Assembly: GCF_902167145.1 (NCBI RefSeq)
Contig: NW_023367368.1
Location: 56,819 to 120,818 of the forward strand
Direction of reading: 5' to 3'
Source of the DNA: Zea mays
Lineage: Eukaryota > Streptophyta > Magnoliopsida > Poales > Poaceae
DNA length: 64,000 bases
The notes beneath the pieces are model-generated. The model saw nothing but the letters and a program-made list of their open reading frames with translations. It had not been told where the DNA came from and did not search any database. A program made the position numbers and the translations under genes. Shown here one piece after another: positions 36,968-50,860 of the stretch. Position 1 is the first letter of the stretch, and each line of letters starts with the position of its first letter.

Positions 36968-36972
36968 TGGCT
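36968..36972. repeat. target-site duplication TGGCT (right copy)
   Basis: Matches 29563-29567. After it the satellite resumes in the same phase and orientation (ATTTTCAAGGTCGCTC), completing the interrupted 202-bp monomer. This shows a clean insertion without local deletion. Confidence 0.95.
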
Positions 36973-39900
36973 ATTTTCAAGGTCGCTCATGGCTATTTTC
37001 ATAAAAAATGGGGGTTGTGTGGCCATTGATCGTCGACCAGAGGCTCATACACCTCACCCCACATATGTTTCCTTGCCATAGATCACATTCTTGGATTTCT
37101 GGTGGAGACCATTTCTTGGTCAAAATTCCGTAGGTGTTAGCCTTCGGTATTATTGAAAATGGTCGTTCATGGCTATTTTCGACAAAAATGGGGGTTGTGT
37201 GGCCATTGATCATCGACCAGACGCTCATACACCTCACCCCACATATGTTTCCTTGCCATAGATCACATTCTTGGATTTCTGGTGGAGACCATTTCTTGGT
37301 CAAAAATCCGTAGGTGTTAGCCTCTAGTATTATTGAAAATGGTCGCTCATGGCTATTTTCAAGGTCGCTCATGGCTATTTTCATAAAAAATGGGGGTTGT
37401 GTGGCCATTTATCATCGACTAGAGGCTCATAAACCTCACCCCACATATGTTTCCTTGCCATAGATTACATTCTTGGATTTCTGGTGGAAACCATTTCTTG
37501 GTTAAAAACTCGTACGTGTTAGCCTTCGGTATTATTGAAAATGGTCATTCATGGCTATTTTCGGCAAAATGGGGGTTGTGTGGCCATTGATCGTCGACCA
37601 GAGGCTCATACACCTCACCCCACATATGTTTCCTTGTCGTAGATCACATTCTTGGATTTCTGGTGGAGACCATTTCTTGGTCAAAAATCCATAGGTGTTA
37701 GCCTTCGATATTATTGAAAATGGTCGTTCATGGCTATTTTCGACAAAAATGGGGGTTGTGTGGCCATTGATTATCGACCAGAGGCTCATACACCTCACCC
37801 CACATATGTTTCCTTGCCATAGATCACATTCATGGATTTCTGGTGGAGACCATTTCTTGGTCAAAAATCCGTAGGTGTTAGCCTTCGGTATTATTGTAAA
37901 TGGTCATTCATGGCTATTTTCGACAAAAATGGGGGTTGTGTGGCCATTGATCATCGACCAGAGGCTCATACACCTCACCCCACATATGTTTCCTTGCCAT
38001 AGATCACATTCTTGGATTTCTAGTGGAGACCATTTCTTGGTCAAAAATCCGTAGGTCTTAGCCTCTAATATTATCGAAAATGGTCGCTCATGGCTATTTT
38101 CAAGGTCGCTCATGGCTATTTTCATAAAAAATGGGGGTTGTGTGGCCATTTATCATCGACTAGAGGCTCATAAACCTCACCCCACATATGTTTCCTTGCC
38201 ATAGATTACATTCTTGGATTTCTGGTGGAAACCATTTCTTGGTTTAAAACTCGTACGTGTTAGCCTTCGGTATTATTGAAAATGGTCATTCATGGCTATT
38301 TTCGGCAAAATGGGGGTTGTGTGGCCATTGATCGTCGACCAGAGGCTCATACACCTCACCCCACATATGTTTCCTTGTCGTAGATCACATTCTTGGATTT
38401 CTGGTGGAGACCATTTCTTGGTCAAAAATCCGTAGGTGTTAGCCTTCGATATTATTGAAAATGGTCGTTCATGGCTATTTTCGACAAAAATGGGAGTTGT
38501 GTGGCCATTGATCATCGACCAGAGGCTCATACACCTCACCCCACAAATGTTTCCTTGCCATAGATCACATTCTTGGATTTCTGGTGGAGACCATTTCTTG
38601 GTCAAAAATCCGTAGGTGTTAGCCTTCGGTATTATTGTAAATGGTCATTCATGGCTATTTTCGACAAAAATGGGGGTTGTGTGGCCATTGATCATCGACC
38701 AGAGGCTCATACACCTCACCCCACATATGTTTCCTTGCCATAGATCACATTCTTGGATTACTGGTGGAGACCATTTCTTGGTCAAAAATCCGTAGGTCTT
38801 AGCCTCTAATATTATTGAAAATGGTCGCTCATGGCTATTTTCATAAAAAAATGGGGGTTGTGTGGCCATTTATCATCGACTAGAGGCTCATAAATCTCAC
38901 CCCACATATGTTTCCTTGCCATAGATCACATTCTTGGATTTTTGGTGGAGACCATTTCTTGGTCAAAAACTCGTACGTGTTAGCCTTCGGTATTATTGAA
39001 AATGGTCGTTCATGGCTATTTTCGGCAAAATGGGGGTTCTGTGGCCATTGATCGTCGACCAGAGGCTCATACACCTCACCCCACATATGTTTCCTTGTCG
39101 TAGATCACATTCTTGGATTTCTGGTGGTGACCATTTCTTGGTCAAAAATCCGTAGGTGTTAGCCTTCGATATTATTGAAAATGGTCGTTCATGGCTATTT
39201 TCGACAAAAATGGGGGTTGTGTGGCCATTTATCATCGACCAGAGGATCATACACCTCACCCCACATATGTTTCCTTGCCATAGATCACATTCTTGGATTT
39301 CTGGTGGAGACCATTTCTTGGTAAAAAATCCGTAGGTGTTAGCCTTCGGTATTATTGAAAATGGTCGTTCATGGCTATTTTCCACAAAAATGGGGGTTGT
39401 GTGGCCATTGATCATCGACCAGACGCTCATACACCTCACCCCACATATGTTTCCTTGCCATAGATCACATTCTTGGATTTCTGGTGGAGACCATTTCTTG
39501 GTCTAAAATCCGTAGGTGTTAGCCTCTAGTATTATTGAAAATGGTCGCTCATGGCTATTTTCAAGGTCGCTCATGGCTATTTTCATAAAAAATGGGGGTT
39601 GTGTGGCCATTTATCATCGACTAGAGGCTCATAAACCTCACCCCACCTATGTTTCATTGCCATAGATTACATTCTTGGATTTTTTGTGGAAACCATTTCT
39701 TGGTTAAAAACTCGTACGTGTTAGCCTTCGGTATTATTGAGAATGGTCATTCATGGCTATTTTCGGCAAAATGGGGGTTGTGTGGCCATTGATCGTCGAC
39801 CAGAGGCTCATACACCTCACCCTACATATGTTTCCTTGTCGTAGATCACATTCTTGGATTTCTGGTGGAGACCATTTCTTGGTCAAAAATCTGTAGGTGT

Positions 39901-42900
39901 TAGCCTTCGATATTATTGAAAATGGTCATTCATGGCTATTTTCGGCAAAATGGGGGTTGTGTGGCCATTGATCGTCGACCAGAGGCTCATACACCTCACC
40001 CCACATATGTTTCCTTGTCGTAGATCACATTCTTGGATTTCTGGTGGAGACCATTTCTTGGTCAAAAATCAGTAGGTGTTAGCCTTCGATATTATTGAAA
40101 ATGGTCGTTCATGGCTATTTTCGACAAAAATGGAGGTTGTGTGGCCATTGATCATCGACCAGAGGCTCATACACCTCACCCCACATATGTTTCCTTGCCA
40201 TAGATCACATTCTTGGATTTCTGGTGGAGACCATTTCTTGGTCAAAAATCCGTAGATGTTAGCCTTCGGTATTATTGAAAATGGTCGTTCATGGCTATTT
40301 TCGACAAAAATGGGGGTTGTGTGGCCATTGATCATCGACCAGACGCTCATACACCTCACCCCACATATGTTTCCTTGCCATAGATCATATTCTTGGATTT
40401 CTGGTGGAGACCATTTCTTGGTCTAAAATCCGTAGGTGTTAGCCTCTAGTATTATTGAAAATGGTCGCTCATGGCTATTTTCAAGGTCGCTCATGGCTAT
40501 TTTCATAAAAAATGGGGGTTGTGTGGCCATTTATCATCGACTAGAGGCTGATAAACCTCACCCCACATATGTTTCCTTGCCATAGATTACATTCTTGGAT
40601 TTCTGGTGGAAACCATTTCTTGGTTAAAAACTCGTACGTGTTAGCCTTCGGTATTATTGAAAATGGTCATTCATGGCTATTTTCGGCAAAATGGGTGTTG
40701 TGTGGCCATTGATCGTCGACCAGAGGCTCATACACCTCACCCCACATATGTTTCCTTGTCGTAGATCACATTCTTGGATTTCTGGTGGAGACCATTTCTT
40801 GGTCAAAAATCCGTAGGTGTTAGCCTTCGATATTATTGAAAATGGTCATTCATGGCTATTTTAGGCAAAATGGGGGTAGTGTGGCCATTGATCGTCGACC
40901 AGAGGCTCATACACCTCACCCCACATATGTTTCCTTGTCGTAGATCACATTCTTGGATTTCTGGTGGAGACCATTTCTTGGTCAAAAATCCGTAGGTGTT
41001 AGCCTTCGATATTATTGAAAATGGTCGTTCATGGCTATTTTCGACAAAAATGGGGGTTGTGTGGCCATTTATCATCGACCAGAGGCTCATACACCTCACC
41101 CCACATATGTTTCCTTGCCATAGATCACATTCTTGGATTTCTGGTGGAGACCATTTCTTGGTCAAAAATCCGTAGGTGTTAGCCTTCGGTATTATTGAAA
41201 ATGGTCGTTCATGGCTATTTTCGACAAAAATGGGGGTTGTGTGGCCATTGATCATCGACCAGACGCTCATACACCTCACCCCACATATGTTTCCTTGCCA
41301 TAGATCACATTCTTGGATTTCTGGTGGAGACCATTTCTTGGTCTAAAATCCGTAGGTGTTAGCCTCTAGTATTATTGAAAATGGTCGCTCATGGCTATTT
41401 TCAAGGTCGCTCATGGCTTTTTTCATAAAAAATGGGGGTTGTGTGGCCATTGATCGTCGACCAGAGGCTCATACACCTCACCCCACATATGTTTCCTTCC
41501 CATAGATCACATTCTTGGATTTCTGGTGGAGACCATTTCTTGGTCAAAATTCCGTAGGTGTTAGCCTTCGGTATTATTGAAAATGGTCGTTCATGGCTAT
41601 TTTCGACAAAAATGGGGGTTGTGTGGCCATTGATCATCGACCAGACGCTCATACACCTCACCCCACATATGTTTCCTTGCCATAGATCACATTCTTGGAT
41701 TTCTGGTGGAGACCATTTCTTGGTCTAAAATCCGTAGGTGTTAGCCTCTAGTATTATTGAAAATGGTCGCTCATGGCTATTTTCAAGGTCGCTCATGGCT
41801 ATTTTCATAAAAAATGGGGGTTGTGTGGCCATTTATCATCGACTAGAGGCTCATAAACCTCACCCCACATATGTTTCCTTGCCATAGATTACATTCTTGG
41901 ATTTCTGGTGGAAACCATTTCTTGGTTAAAAACTCGTACGTGTTAGCCTTCAGTATTATTGAAAATGGTCATTCATGGCTATTTTCGGCAAAATGGGGGT
42001 TGTGTGGCCATTGATCGTCGACCAGAGGCTCATACACCTCACCCCACATATGTTTCCTTGTCGTAGATCACATTCTTGGATTTCTGGTGGAGACCATTTC
42101 TTGGTCAAAAATCCATAGGTGTTAGCCTTCGATATTATTGAAAATGGTCGTTCATGGCTATTTTCGACAAAAATGGGGGTTGTGTGGCCATTGATTATCG
42201 ACCAGAGGCTCATACACCTCACCCCACATATGTTTCCTTGCCATAGATCACATTCTTGGATTTCTGGTGGAGACCATTTCTTGGTCAAAAATCCGTAGGT
42301 GTTAGCCTTCGGTATTATTGTAAATGGTCATTCATGGCTATTTTCGACAAAAATGGGGGTTGTGTGGCCATTGATCATCGACCAGAGGCTCATACACCTC
42401 ACCCCACATATGTTTCCTTGCCATAGATCACATTCTTGGATTTCTGGTGGAGACCATTTCTTGGTCAAAAATCCGTAGGTCTTAGCCTCTAATATTATTG
42501 AAAATGGTCGCTCATGGCTATTTTCAAGGTCGCTCATGGCTATTTTCATAAAAAATGGGGGTTGTGTGGCCATTTATCATCGACTAGAGGCTCATAAACC
42601 TCACCCCACATATGTTTCCTTGCCATAGATTACATTCTTGGATTTCTGGTGGAAACCATTTCTTGGTTAAAAACTCGTACGTGTTAGCCTTCGGTATTAT
42701 TGAAAATGGTCATTCATGGCTATTTTCGGCAAAATGGGGGTTGTGTGGCCATTGATCGTCGACCAGAGGCTCATACACCTCACCCCACATATGTTTCCTT
42801 GTCGTAGATCACATTCTTGGATTTCTGGTGGAGACCATTTCTTGGTCAAAAATCCGTAGGTGTTAGCCTTCGATATTATTGAAAATGGTCGTTCATGGCT

Positions 42901-45900
42901 ATTTTCGACAAAAATGGGAGTTGTGTGGCCATTGATCATCGACCAGAGGCTCATACACCTCACCCCACATATGTTTCCTTGCCATAGATCACATTCTTGG
43001 ATTTCTGGTGGAGACCATTTCTTGGTCAAAAATCCGTAGGTGTTAGCCTTCGGTATTATTGTAAATGGTCATTCATGGCTATTTTCGACAAAAATGGGGG
43101 TTGTGTGGCCATTGATCATCGACCAGAGGCTCATACACCTCACCCCACATATGTTTCCTTGCCATAGATCACATTCTTGGATTACTGGTGGAGACCATTT
43201 CTTGGTCAAAAATCCGTAGGTCTTAGCCTCTAATATTATTGAAAATGGTCGCTCATGGCTATTTTCATAAAAAAATGGGGGTTGTGTGGCCATTTATCAT
43301 CGACTAGAGGCTCATAAATCTCACCCCACATATGTTTCCTTGCCATAGATCACATTCTTGGATTTTTGGTGGAGACCATTTCTTGGTCAAAAACTCGTAC
43401 GTGTTAGCCTTCGGTATTATTGAAAATGGTCGTTCATGGCTATTTTCGGCAAAATGGGGGTTCTGTGGCCATTGATCATCGACCAGAGGCTCGTACACCT
43501 CACCCCACATATGTTTCCTTGCCATAGATTACATTCTTGGATTTCTGGTGGAAACCATTTCTTGGTTAAAAACTCGTACGTGTTAGCCTTCGGTATTATT
43601 GAAAATGGTCATTCATGGCTATTTTCGGCAAAATGGGGGTTGTGTGGCCATTGATCGTCGACCAGAGGCTCATACACCTCACCCCACATATGTTTCCTTG
43701 TCGTAGATCACATTCTTGGATTTCTGGTGGAGACCATTTCTTGGTCAAAAATCCGTAGGTGTTAGCCTTCGATATTATTGAAAGTGGTCGTTCATGGCCA
43801 TTTTCGACAAAAATGGGGGTTGTGTGGCCATTGATCATCGACCAGAGGCTCATACACCTCACCCCACATATGTTTCCTTGCCATAGATCACATTCTTGGA
43901 TTTCTGGTGGAGACCATTTCTTGGTCAAAAATCCGTAGGTGTTAGCCTTCGGTATTATTGTAAATGGTCATTCATGGCTATTTTCGACAACAATGTGGGT
44001 TGTGTGGCCATTGATCATCGACCAGAGGCTCATACACCTCACCCCACATATGTTTTCTTGCCATAGATCACATTCTTAGATTTCTGGTGGAGACCATTTC
44101 TTGGTCAAAAATCCGTAGGTCTTAGCCTCTAATATTATTGAAAATGGTCGCTCATGGCTATTTTCATAAAAAATGGGGGTTGTGTGGCCATTTATCATCG
44201 ACTAGAGGCTCATAAATCTCACCCCTCATATGTTTCCTTGCCATAGATCACATTCTTGGATTTTTGGTGGAGACCATTTCTTGGTCAAAAACTCGTACGT
44301 GTTAGCCTTCGGTATTATTGAAAATGGTCATTCATGGCTATTTTCGGCAAAATGGGGGTTCTGTGGCCCTTGATCATCGACCAGAGGCTCGTACACCTCA
44401 CCCCACATATGTTTCCTTGCCATAGATCACATTCTTGGATTTCTGGTGGAGACCATTTCTTGGGCAAAAATCCGAATGTGTTAGCCTTTGGTATTTTTGA
44501 AAATGGTCATTCATGGCTATTTTCGACAAAAATGGGGGTTGTGTGGCCCTTGATCTTCGACCAGAGGCTCATACACCTCACTACACATATGTTTCCTTGC
44601 CATAGATCACATTCTTGGATTTATGGTGGAGACCATTTCTTGGTCAAAAATCCGTAGGTGTTAGCCTTCAGTGTCATTGAAAATGGTCGTTCATGGCTAT
44701 TTTCGACAAAAAAATAGGGTTGTGTGGCCATTGATCGTCGACCAGAGGCTCATACACCTCACCCCACATATGTTTCCTTGCCATAGATCACATTCTTGGA
44801 TTTCTGGTGGAGACCATTTCTTGGTCTAAAATCCATAGGTGTTAGCCTCTAGTATTATTGAAAATGGTCGCTCATGGCTATTTTCAAGGTCGCTCATGGC
44901 TATTTTCATAAAAAATGGGGGTTGTGTGGCCATTTATCATCGACTAGAGGCTCATAAACCTCACCCCACATATGTTTCCTTGCCATAGATCACATTCTTG
45001 GATTTCTGGTGGAGACCATTTCTTGGTTAAAAACTCGTACGTGTTAGCCTTCGGTATTATTGAAAATGGTCGTTCATGGCTATTTTCGGCAAAATGGGGG
45101 TTGTGTGGCCATTGATCATCGACCAGAGGCTCGTACACCTCACCCCACATATGTTTCCTTGCCATAGATCACATTCTTGGATTTCTGGTGGAGACCATTT
45201 CTTGGTCAAAAATCCGTACGTGTTAGCCTTTGGTATTTTTGAAAATGGTCATTCATGGCTATTTTCGACAAAAATGGGGGTTGTGTGGCCATTGATCTTC
45301 GACCAGAGGCTCATACACCTCACTACACATATGTTTCCTTGCCATAGATCACATTCTTGGATTTATGGTGGAGACCATTTCTTGGTCAAAAATCCGTAGG
45401 TGTTAGCCTTCAGTGTCATTGAAAATGGTCGTTCATGGCTATTTTCGACAAAAATTAGGGTTGTGTGGCCATTGATCGTCGACCAGAGGCTCATACACCT
45501 CACCCCACATATGTTTCCTTGCCATAGATCACATTCTTGGATTTCTGGTGGAGACCATTTCTTGGTCAAAAATCCGTAGGTGTTAGCCTTCGGTATTATT
45601 GAAAATGGTCGTTCATGGCTATTTTCGACAAAAATGGGGGTTGTGTGGCCATTGATCATCGACCAGACGCTCATACACCTCACCCCACATATGTCTCCTT
45701 GCCATAGATCACATTCTTGGATTTCTGGTGGAGACCATTTCTTGGTCTAAAATCCGTAGGTGTTAGCCTCTAGTATTATTGAAAATGGTCGCTCATGGCT
45801 ATTTTCAAGGTCGCTCATGGCTATTTTCATAAAAAATGGGGGTTGTGTGGCCATTTATCATCGACTAGAGGCTCATAAACCTCACCCCACATATGTTTCC

Positions 45901-46799
45901 TTGCCATAGATTACATTCTTGGATTTCTGGTGGAAACCATTTCTTGGTTAAAAACTCGTACGTGTTAGCCTTCGGTATTATTGAAAATGGTCATTCATGG
46001 CTATTTTCGGCAAAATGGGGGTTGTGTGGCCATTGATCGTCGACCAGAGGCTCATACACCTCACCCCACATATGTTTCCTTGTCGTAGATCACATTCTTG
46101 GATTTCTGGTGGAGACCATTTCTTGGTCAAAAATCCGTAGGTGTTAGCCTTCGATATTATTGAAAATGGTCGTTCATGGCTATTTTCGACAAAAATGGGG
46201 GTTGTGTGGCCATTGATCATCGACCAGAGGCTCATACACCTCACCCCACATATGTTTCCTTGCCATAGATCACATTCTTGGATTTCTGGTGGAGACCATT
46301 TCTTGGTCAAAAATCCGTAGGTGTTAGCCTTCGGTATTATTGTAAATGGTCATTCATGGCTATTTTCGACAAAAATAGGGGTTGTGTGGCCATTGATCAT
46401 CGACCAGAGGCTCATACACCTCACCCCACATATGTTTCCTTGCCATAGATCACATTCTTGGATTTATGGTGGAGACCATTTCTTGGTCAAAAATCCGTAG
46501 GTGTTAGCCTTCAGTGTCATTGAAAATGGTCGTTCATGGCTATTTTCGACAAACATTAGGGTTGTGTGGCCATTGATCGTCGACCAGAGGCTCATACACC
46601 TCACCCCACATATGTTTCCTTGCCATAGATCACATTCTTGGATTTCTGGTGGAGACCATTTCTTGTTCAAAAATCCGTAGGTGTTAGCCTTCGGTATTAT
46701 TGTAAATGGTCATTCATGGCTATTTTCGACAAAAATGGGGGTTGTGTGGCCATTGATCATCGACCAGACGCTCATACACCTCACCCCACATATGTTTCC

Positions 46800-49700
46800 T
46801 TGCCATAGATCACATTCTTGGATTTTTGGTGGAGACCATTTCTTGGTCAAAAACTCGTACGTGTTAGCCTTCGGTATTATTGAAAATGGTCGTTCATGGC
46901 TATTTTCGGCAAAATGGGGGTTCTGTGGCCATTGATCATCGACCAGAGGCTCGTACACCTCACCCCACATATGTTTCCTTTCCATAGATCACATTTTTGG
47001 ATTTCTGGTGGAGACCATTTCTTGGTCAAAAATCCGTAGGTGTTAGCCTTCGGTATTATTGTAAATGGTCATTCATGGCTATTTTCGACAAAAATGGGGG
47101 TTGTGTGGCCATTGATCATCGACCAGACGCTCATACACCTCACCCCACATATGTTTCCTTGCCATAGATCACATTCTTGGATTTCTGGTGGAGACCATTT
47201 CTTGGTCAAAAATCCGTAGGTGTTAGCCTTCGGTATTATTGAAAATGGTCGTTCATGGCTATTTTCGACAAAAATGGGGGTTGTGTGGCCATTGATCATC
47301 GACCAGAGGCTCATACACCTCACCCCACATATGTTTCCTTGCCATAGATCACATTCTTGGATTTCTGGTGGAGACCATTTCTTGGTCAAAAATCCGTAGG
47401 TGTTAGCCTTCGGTATTATTGAAAATTGTCGTTCATGGCTATTTTCGACAAAAATGGGGGTTGTGTGGCCATTGATCATCGACCAGACGCTCATACACCT
47501 CACCCCACATATGTTTCCTTGCCATAGATCACATTCTTGGATTTCTGGTGGAGACCATTTCTTGGTCTAAAATCCATAGGTGTTAGCCTCTAGTATTATT
47601 GAAAATGGTCGCTCATGGCTATTTTCAAGGTCGCTCATGGCTATTTTCATAAAAAATGGGGGTTGTGTGGCCATTTATCATCGACTAGAGGCTCATAAAC
47701 CTCGCCCCACATATGTTTCCTTGCCATAGATCACATTCTTGGATTTCTGGTGGAGACCATTTCTTGGTTAAAAACTCGTACGTGTTAGCCTTCGGTATTA
47801 TTGAAAATGGTCGTTCATGGCTATTTTCGGCAAAATGGGGGTTGTGTGGCCATTCATTATCGACCAGAGGCTCGTACACCTCACCCCACATATGTTTCCT
47901 TGCCATAGATCACATTCTTGGATTTCTGGTGGAGACCATTTCTTGGTCAAAAATCCGTACGTGTTAGCCTTTGGTGTTTTTGAAAATGGTCATTCATGGC
48001 TATTTTCGACAAAAATGGGGGTTGTGTGGCCATTGATCTTCGACCAGAGGCTCATACACCTCACTACACATATGTTTCCTTGCCATAGATCACATTCTTG
48101 GATTTATGGTGGAGACCATTTCTTGGTCAAAAATCCGTAGGTGTTAGCCTTCAGTGTCATTGAAAATGGTCGTTCATGGCTATTTTCGACAAAAATTAGG
48201 GTTGTGTGGCCATTGATCGTCGACCAGAGGCTCATACACCTCACCCCACATATGTTTCCTTGCCATAGATCACATTCTTGGATTTCTGGTGGAGACCATT
48301 TCTTGGTCAAAAATCCTTAGGTGTTAGCCTTCGGTATTATTGAAAATGGTCGTTCATGGCTATTTTCGACAAAAATGGGGGTTGTGTGGCCATTGATCAT
48401 CGACCAGACGCTCATACACCTCACCCCACATATGTTTCCTTGCCATAGATCACATTCTTGGATTTCTGGTGGAGACCATTTCTTGGTCTAAAATCCGTAG
48501 GTGTTATCCTCTAGTATTATTGAAAATGGTCGCTCATGGCTATTTTCAAGGTCGCTCATGGCTATTTTCATAAAAAATGGGGGTTGTGTGGCCATTTATC
48601 ATCGACTAGAGGCTCATAAACCTCACCCCACATATGTTTCCTTGCCATAGATTACATTCTTGGATTTCTGGTGGAAACCATTTCTTGGTTAAAAACTCGT
48701 ACGTGTTAGCCTTCGGTATTATTGAAAATGGTCATTCATGGCTATTTTCGGCAAAATGGGGGTTGTGTGGCCATTGATCATCAACCAGAGGCTCGTACAC
48801 CTCACCCCACATATGTTTCCTTGCCATAGATCACATTCTTGGATTTTTGGTGGAGACCATTTCTTGGTCAAAAACTCGTACGTGTTAGCCTTCGGTATTA
48901 TTGAAAATGGTCGTTCATGGCTATTTTCGGCAAAATGGGGGTTCTGTGGCCATTGATCATCGACCAAAGGCTCGTACACCTCACCCCACATATGTTTCCT
49001 TTCCATAGATCACATTCTTGGATTTCTGGTGGAGACCATTTCTTGGTCAAAAATCCGTAGGTGTTAGCCTTCGGTATTATTGTAAATGGTCATTCATGGC
49101 TATTTTCGACAAAAATGGGGGTTGTGTGGCCATTGATCATCGACCAGACGCTCATACACCTAACCCCACATATGTTTCCTTGCCATAGATCACATTCTTG
49201 GATTTCTGGTGGAGACCATTTCTTGGTCAAAAATCCGTAGGTGTTAGCCTTTGGTATTATTGAAAATGGTCGTTCATGGCTATTTTCGACAAAAATGGGG
49301 GTTGTGTGGCCATTGATCATCGACCAGAGGCTCATACACCTCACCCCACATATGTTTCCTTGCCATAGATCACATTCTTGGATTTCTGGTGGAGACCATT
49401 TCTTGGTCAAAAATCCGTAGGTGTTAGCCTTCGGTATTATTGAAAATGGTCGTTCATGGCTATTTTCGACAAAAATGGGGGTTGTGTGGCCATTGATCAT
49501 CGACCAGACGCTCATACACCTCACCCCACATATGTTTCCTTGTCATAGATCACATTCTTGGATTTCTGGTGGAGACCATTTCTTGGTCTAAAATCCATAG
49601 GTGTTAGCCTCTAGTATTATTGAAAATGGTCGCTCATGGCTATTTTCAAGGTCGCTCATGGCTATTTTCATAACAAATGGGGGTTGTGTGGCCATTTATC

Positions 49701-50860
49701 ATCGACTAGAGGCTCATAAACCTCGCCCCACATATGTTTCCTTGCCATAGATCACATTCTTGGATTTCTGGTGGAGACCATTTCTTGGTTAAAAACTCGT
49801 ACGTGTTAGCCTTCGGTATTATTGAAAATGGTCGTTCATGGCTATTTTCGGCAAAATGGGGGTTGTGTGACCATTCATTATCGACTAGAGGCTCGTACAC
49901 CTCACCCCACATATGTTTCCTTGCCATAGATCACATTCTTGGATTTCTGGTGGAGACCATTTCTTGGTCAAAAATCCGTACGTGTTAGCCTTTGGTATTT
50001 TTGAAAATGGTCATTCATGGCTATTTTCGACAAAAATGGGGGTTGTGTGGCCATTGATCTTCGACCAGAGGCTCATACACCTCACTACACATATGTTTCC
50101 TTGCCATAGATCACATTCTTGGATTTATGGTGGAGACCATTTCTTGGTCAAAAATCCGTAGGTGTTAGCCTTCAGTGTCATTGAAAATGGTCGTTCATGG
50201 CTATTTTCGACAAAAATTAGGGTTGTGTGGCCATTGATCGTCGACCAGAGGCTCATACACCTCACCCCACATATGTTTCCTTGCCATAGATCACATTCTT
50301 GGATTTCTGGTGGAGACCATTTCTTGGTCAAAAATCCGTAGGTGTTAGCCTTCGGTATTATTGAAAATGGTCGTTCATGGCTATTTTCGACAAAAATGGG
50401 GGTTGTGTGGCCATTGATCATCGACCAGACGCTCATACACCTCACCCCACATATGTTTCCTTGCCATAGATCACATTCTTGGATTTCTGGTGGAGACCAT
50501 TTCTTGTTCTAAAATCCGTAGGTGTTAGCCTCTAGTATTATTGAAAATGGTCGCTCATGGCTATTTTCAAGGTCGCTCATGGCTATTTTCATAAAAAATG
50601 GGGGTTGTGTGGCCATTTATCATCGACTAGAGGCTCATAATCCTCACCCCACATATGTTTCCTTGCCATAGATTACATTCTTGGATTTCTGGTGGAAACC
50701 ATTTCTTGGTTAAAAACTCGTACGTGTTAGCCTTCGGTATTATTGAAAATGGTCATTCATGGCTATTTTCGGCAAAATGGGGGTTGTGTGGCCATTGATC
50801 ATCAACCAGAGGCTCGTACACCTCACCCCACATATATTTCCTTGCCATAGATCACATTCT
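46800..50860. repeat. tandem segmental duplication, period 2021 bp
   Basis: Rare variants repeat at 2021: TTCCTTTCCATAG at about 46975/48996, CTCGCCCCACAT at about 47701/49722, CCATTCATTATCGAC at about 47850/49871, and the ends of matching segments at 48104/50125. The match fades just past 48840/50861. The second copy has later changes of its own, such as GTGTGACC near 49866. Confidence 0.8.

Larger units (their letters stand above)
24630..37966. repeat. tandem segmental duplication, period 2963 bp, interrupted by the retrotransposon
   Basis: Landmarks recur at an offset of 2963: CACCTATGTTTCATTGCC at about 24852/27815, CTAAAGTCCG at about 24712/27675, and matching segments starting at 26041 and 29004. 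Across the retrotransposon the offset becomes 10368, which equals 2963 plus the 7400-bp element plus the 5-bp target duplication. The second copy therefore spans the insertion and ends near 37966. The first copy runs from about 24.63 to 27.60 kb. Confidence 0.8.
27611..43480. repeat. tandem segmental duplication, period 4424 bp (first unit contains the retrotransposon)
   Basis: Matching landmarks: 27815 and 39644 (CACCTATGTTTCATTGCC), segments starting 28240/40069 and 29004/41... (40833), all offset 11829 = 4424 + 7405 for the inserted element and target copy. To the right of the element the offset is a plain 4424 (37532/41956, 38273/42697, 38645/43069, 38880/43304). Unit 1 is about 27611-39439 including the retrotransposon; unit 2 begins at 39440 and agreement ends near 43480. 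Confidence 0.8.
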
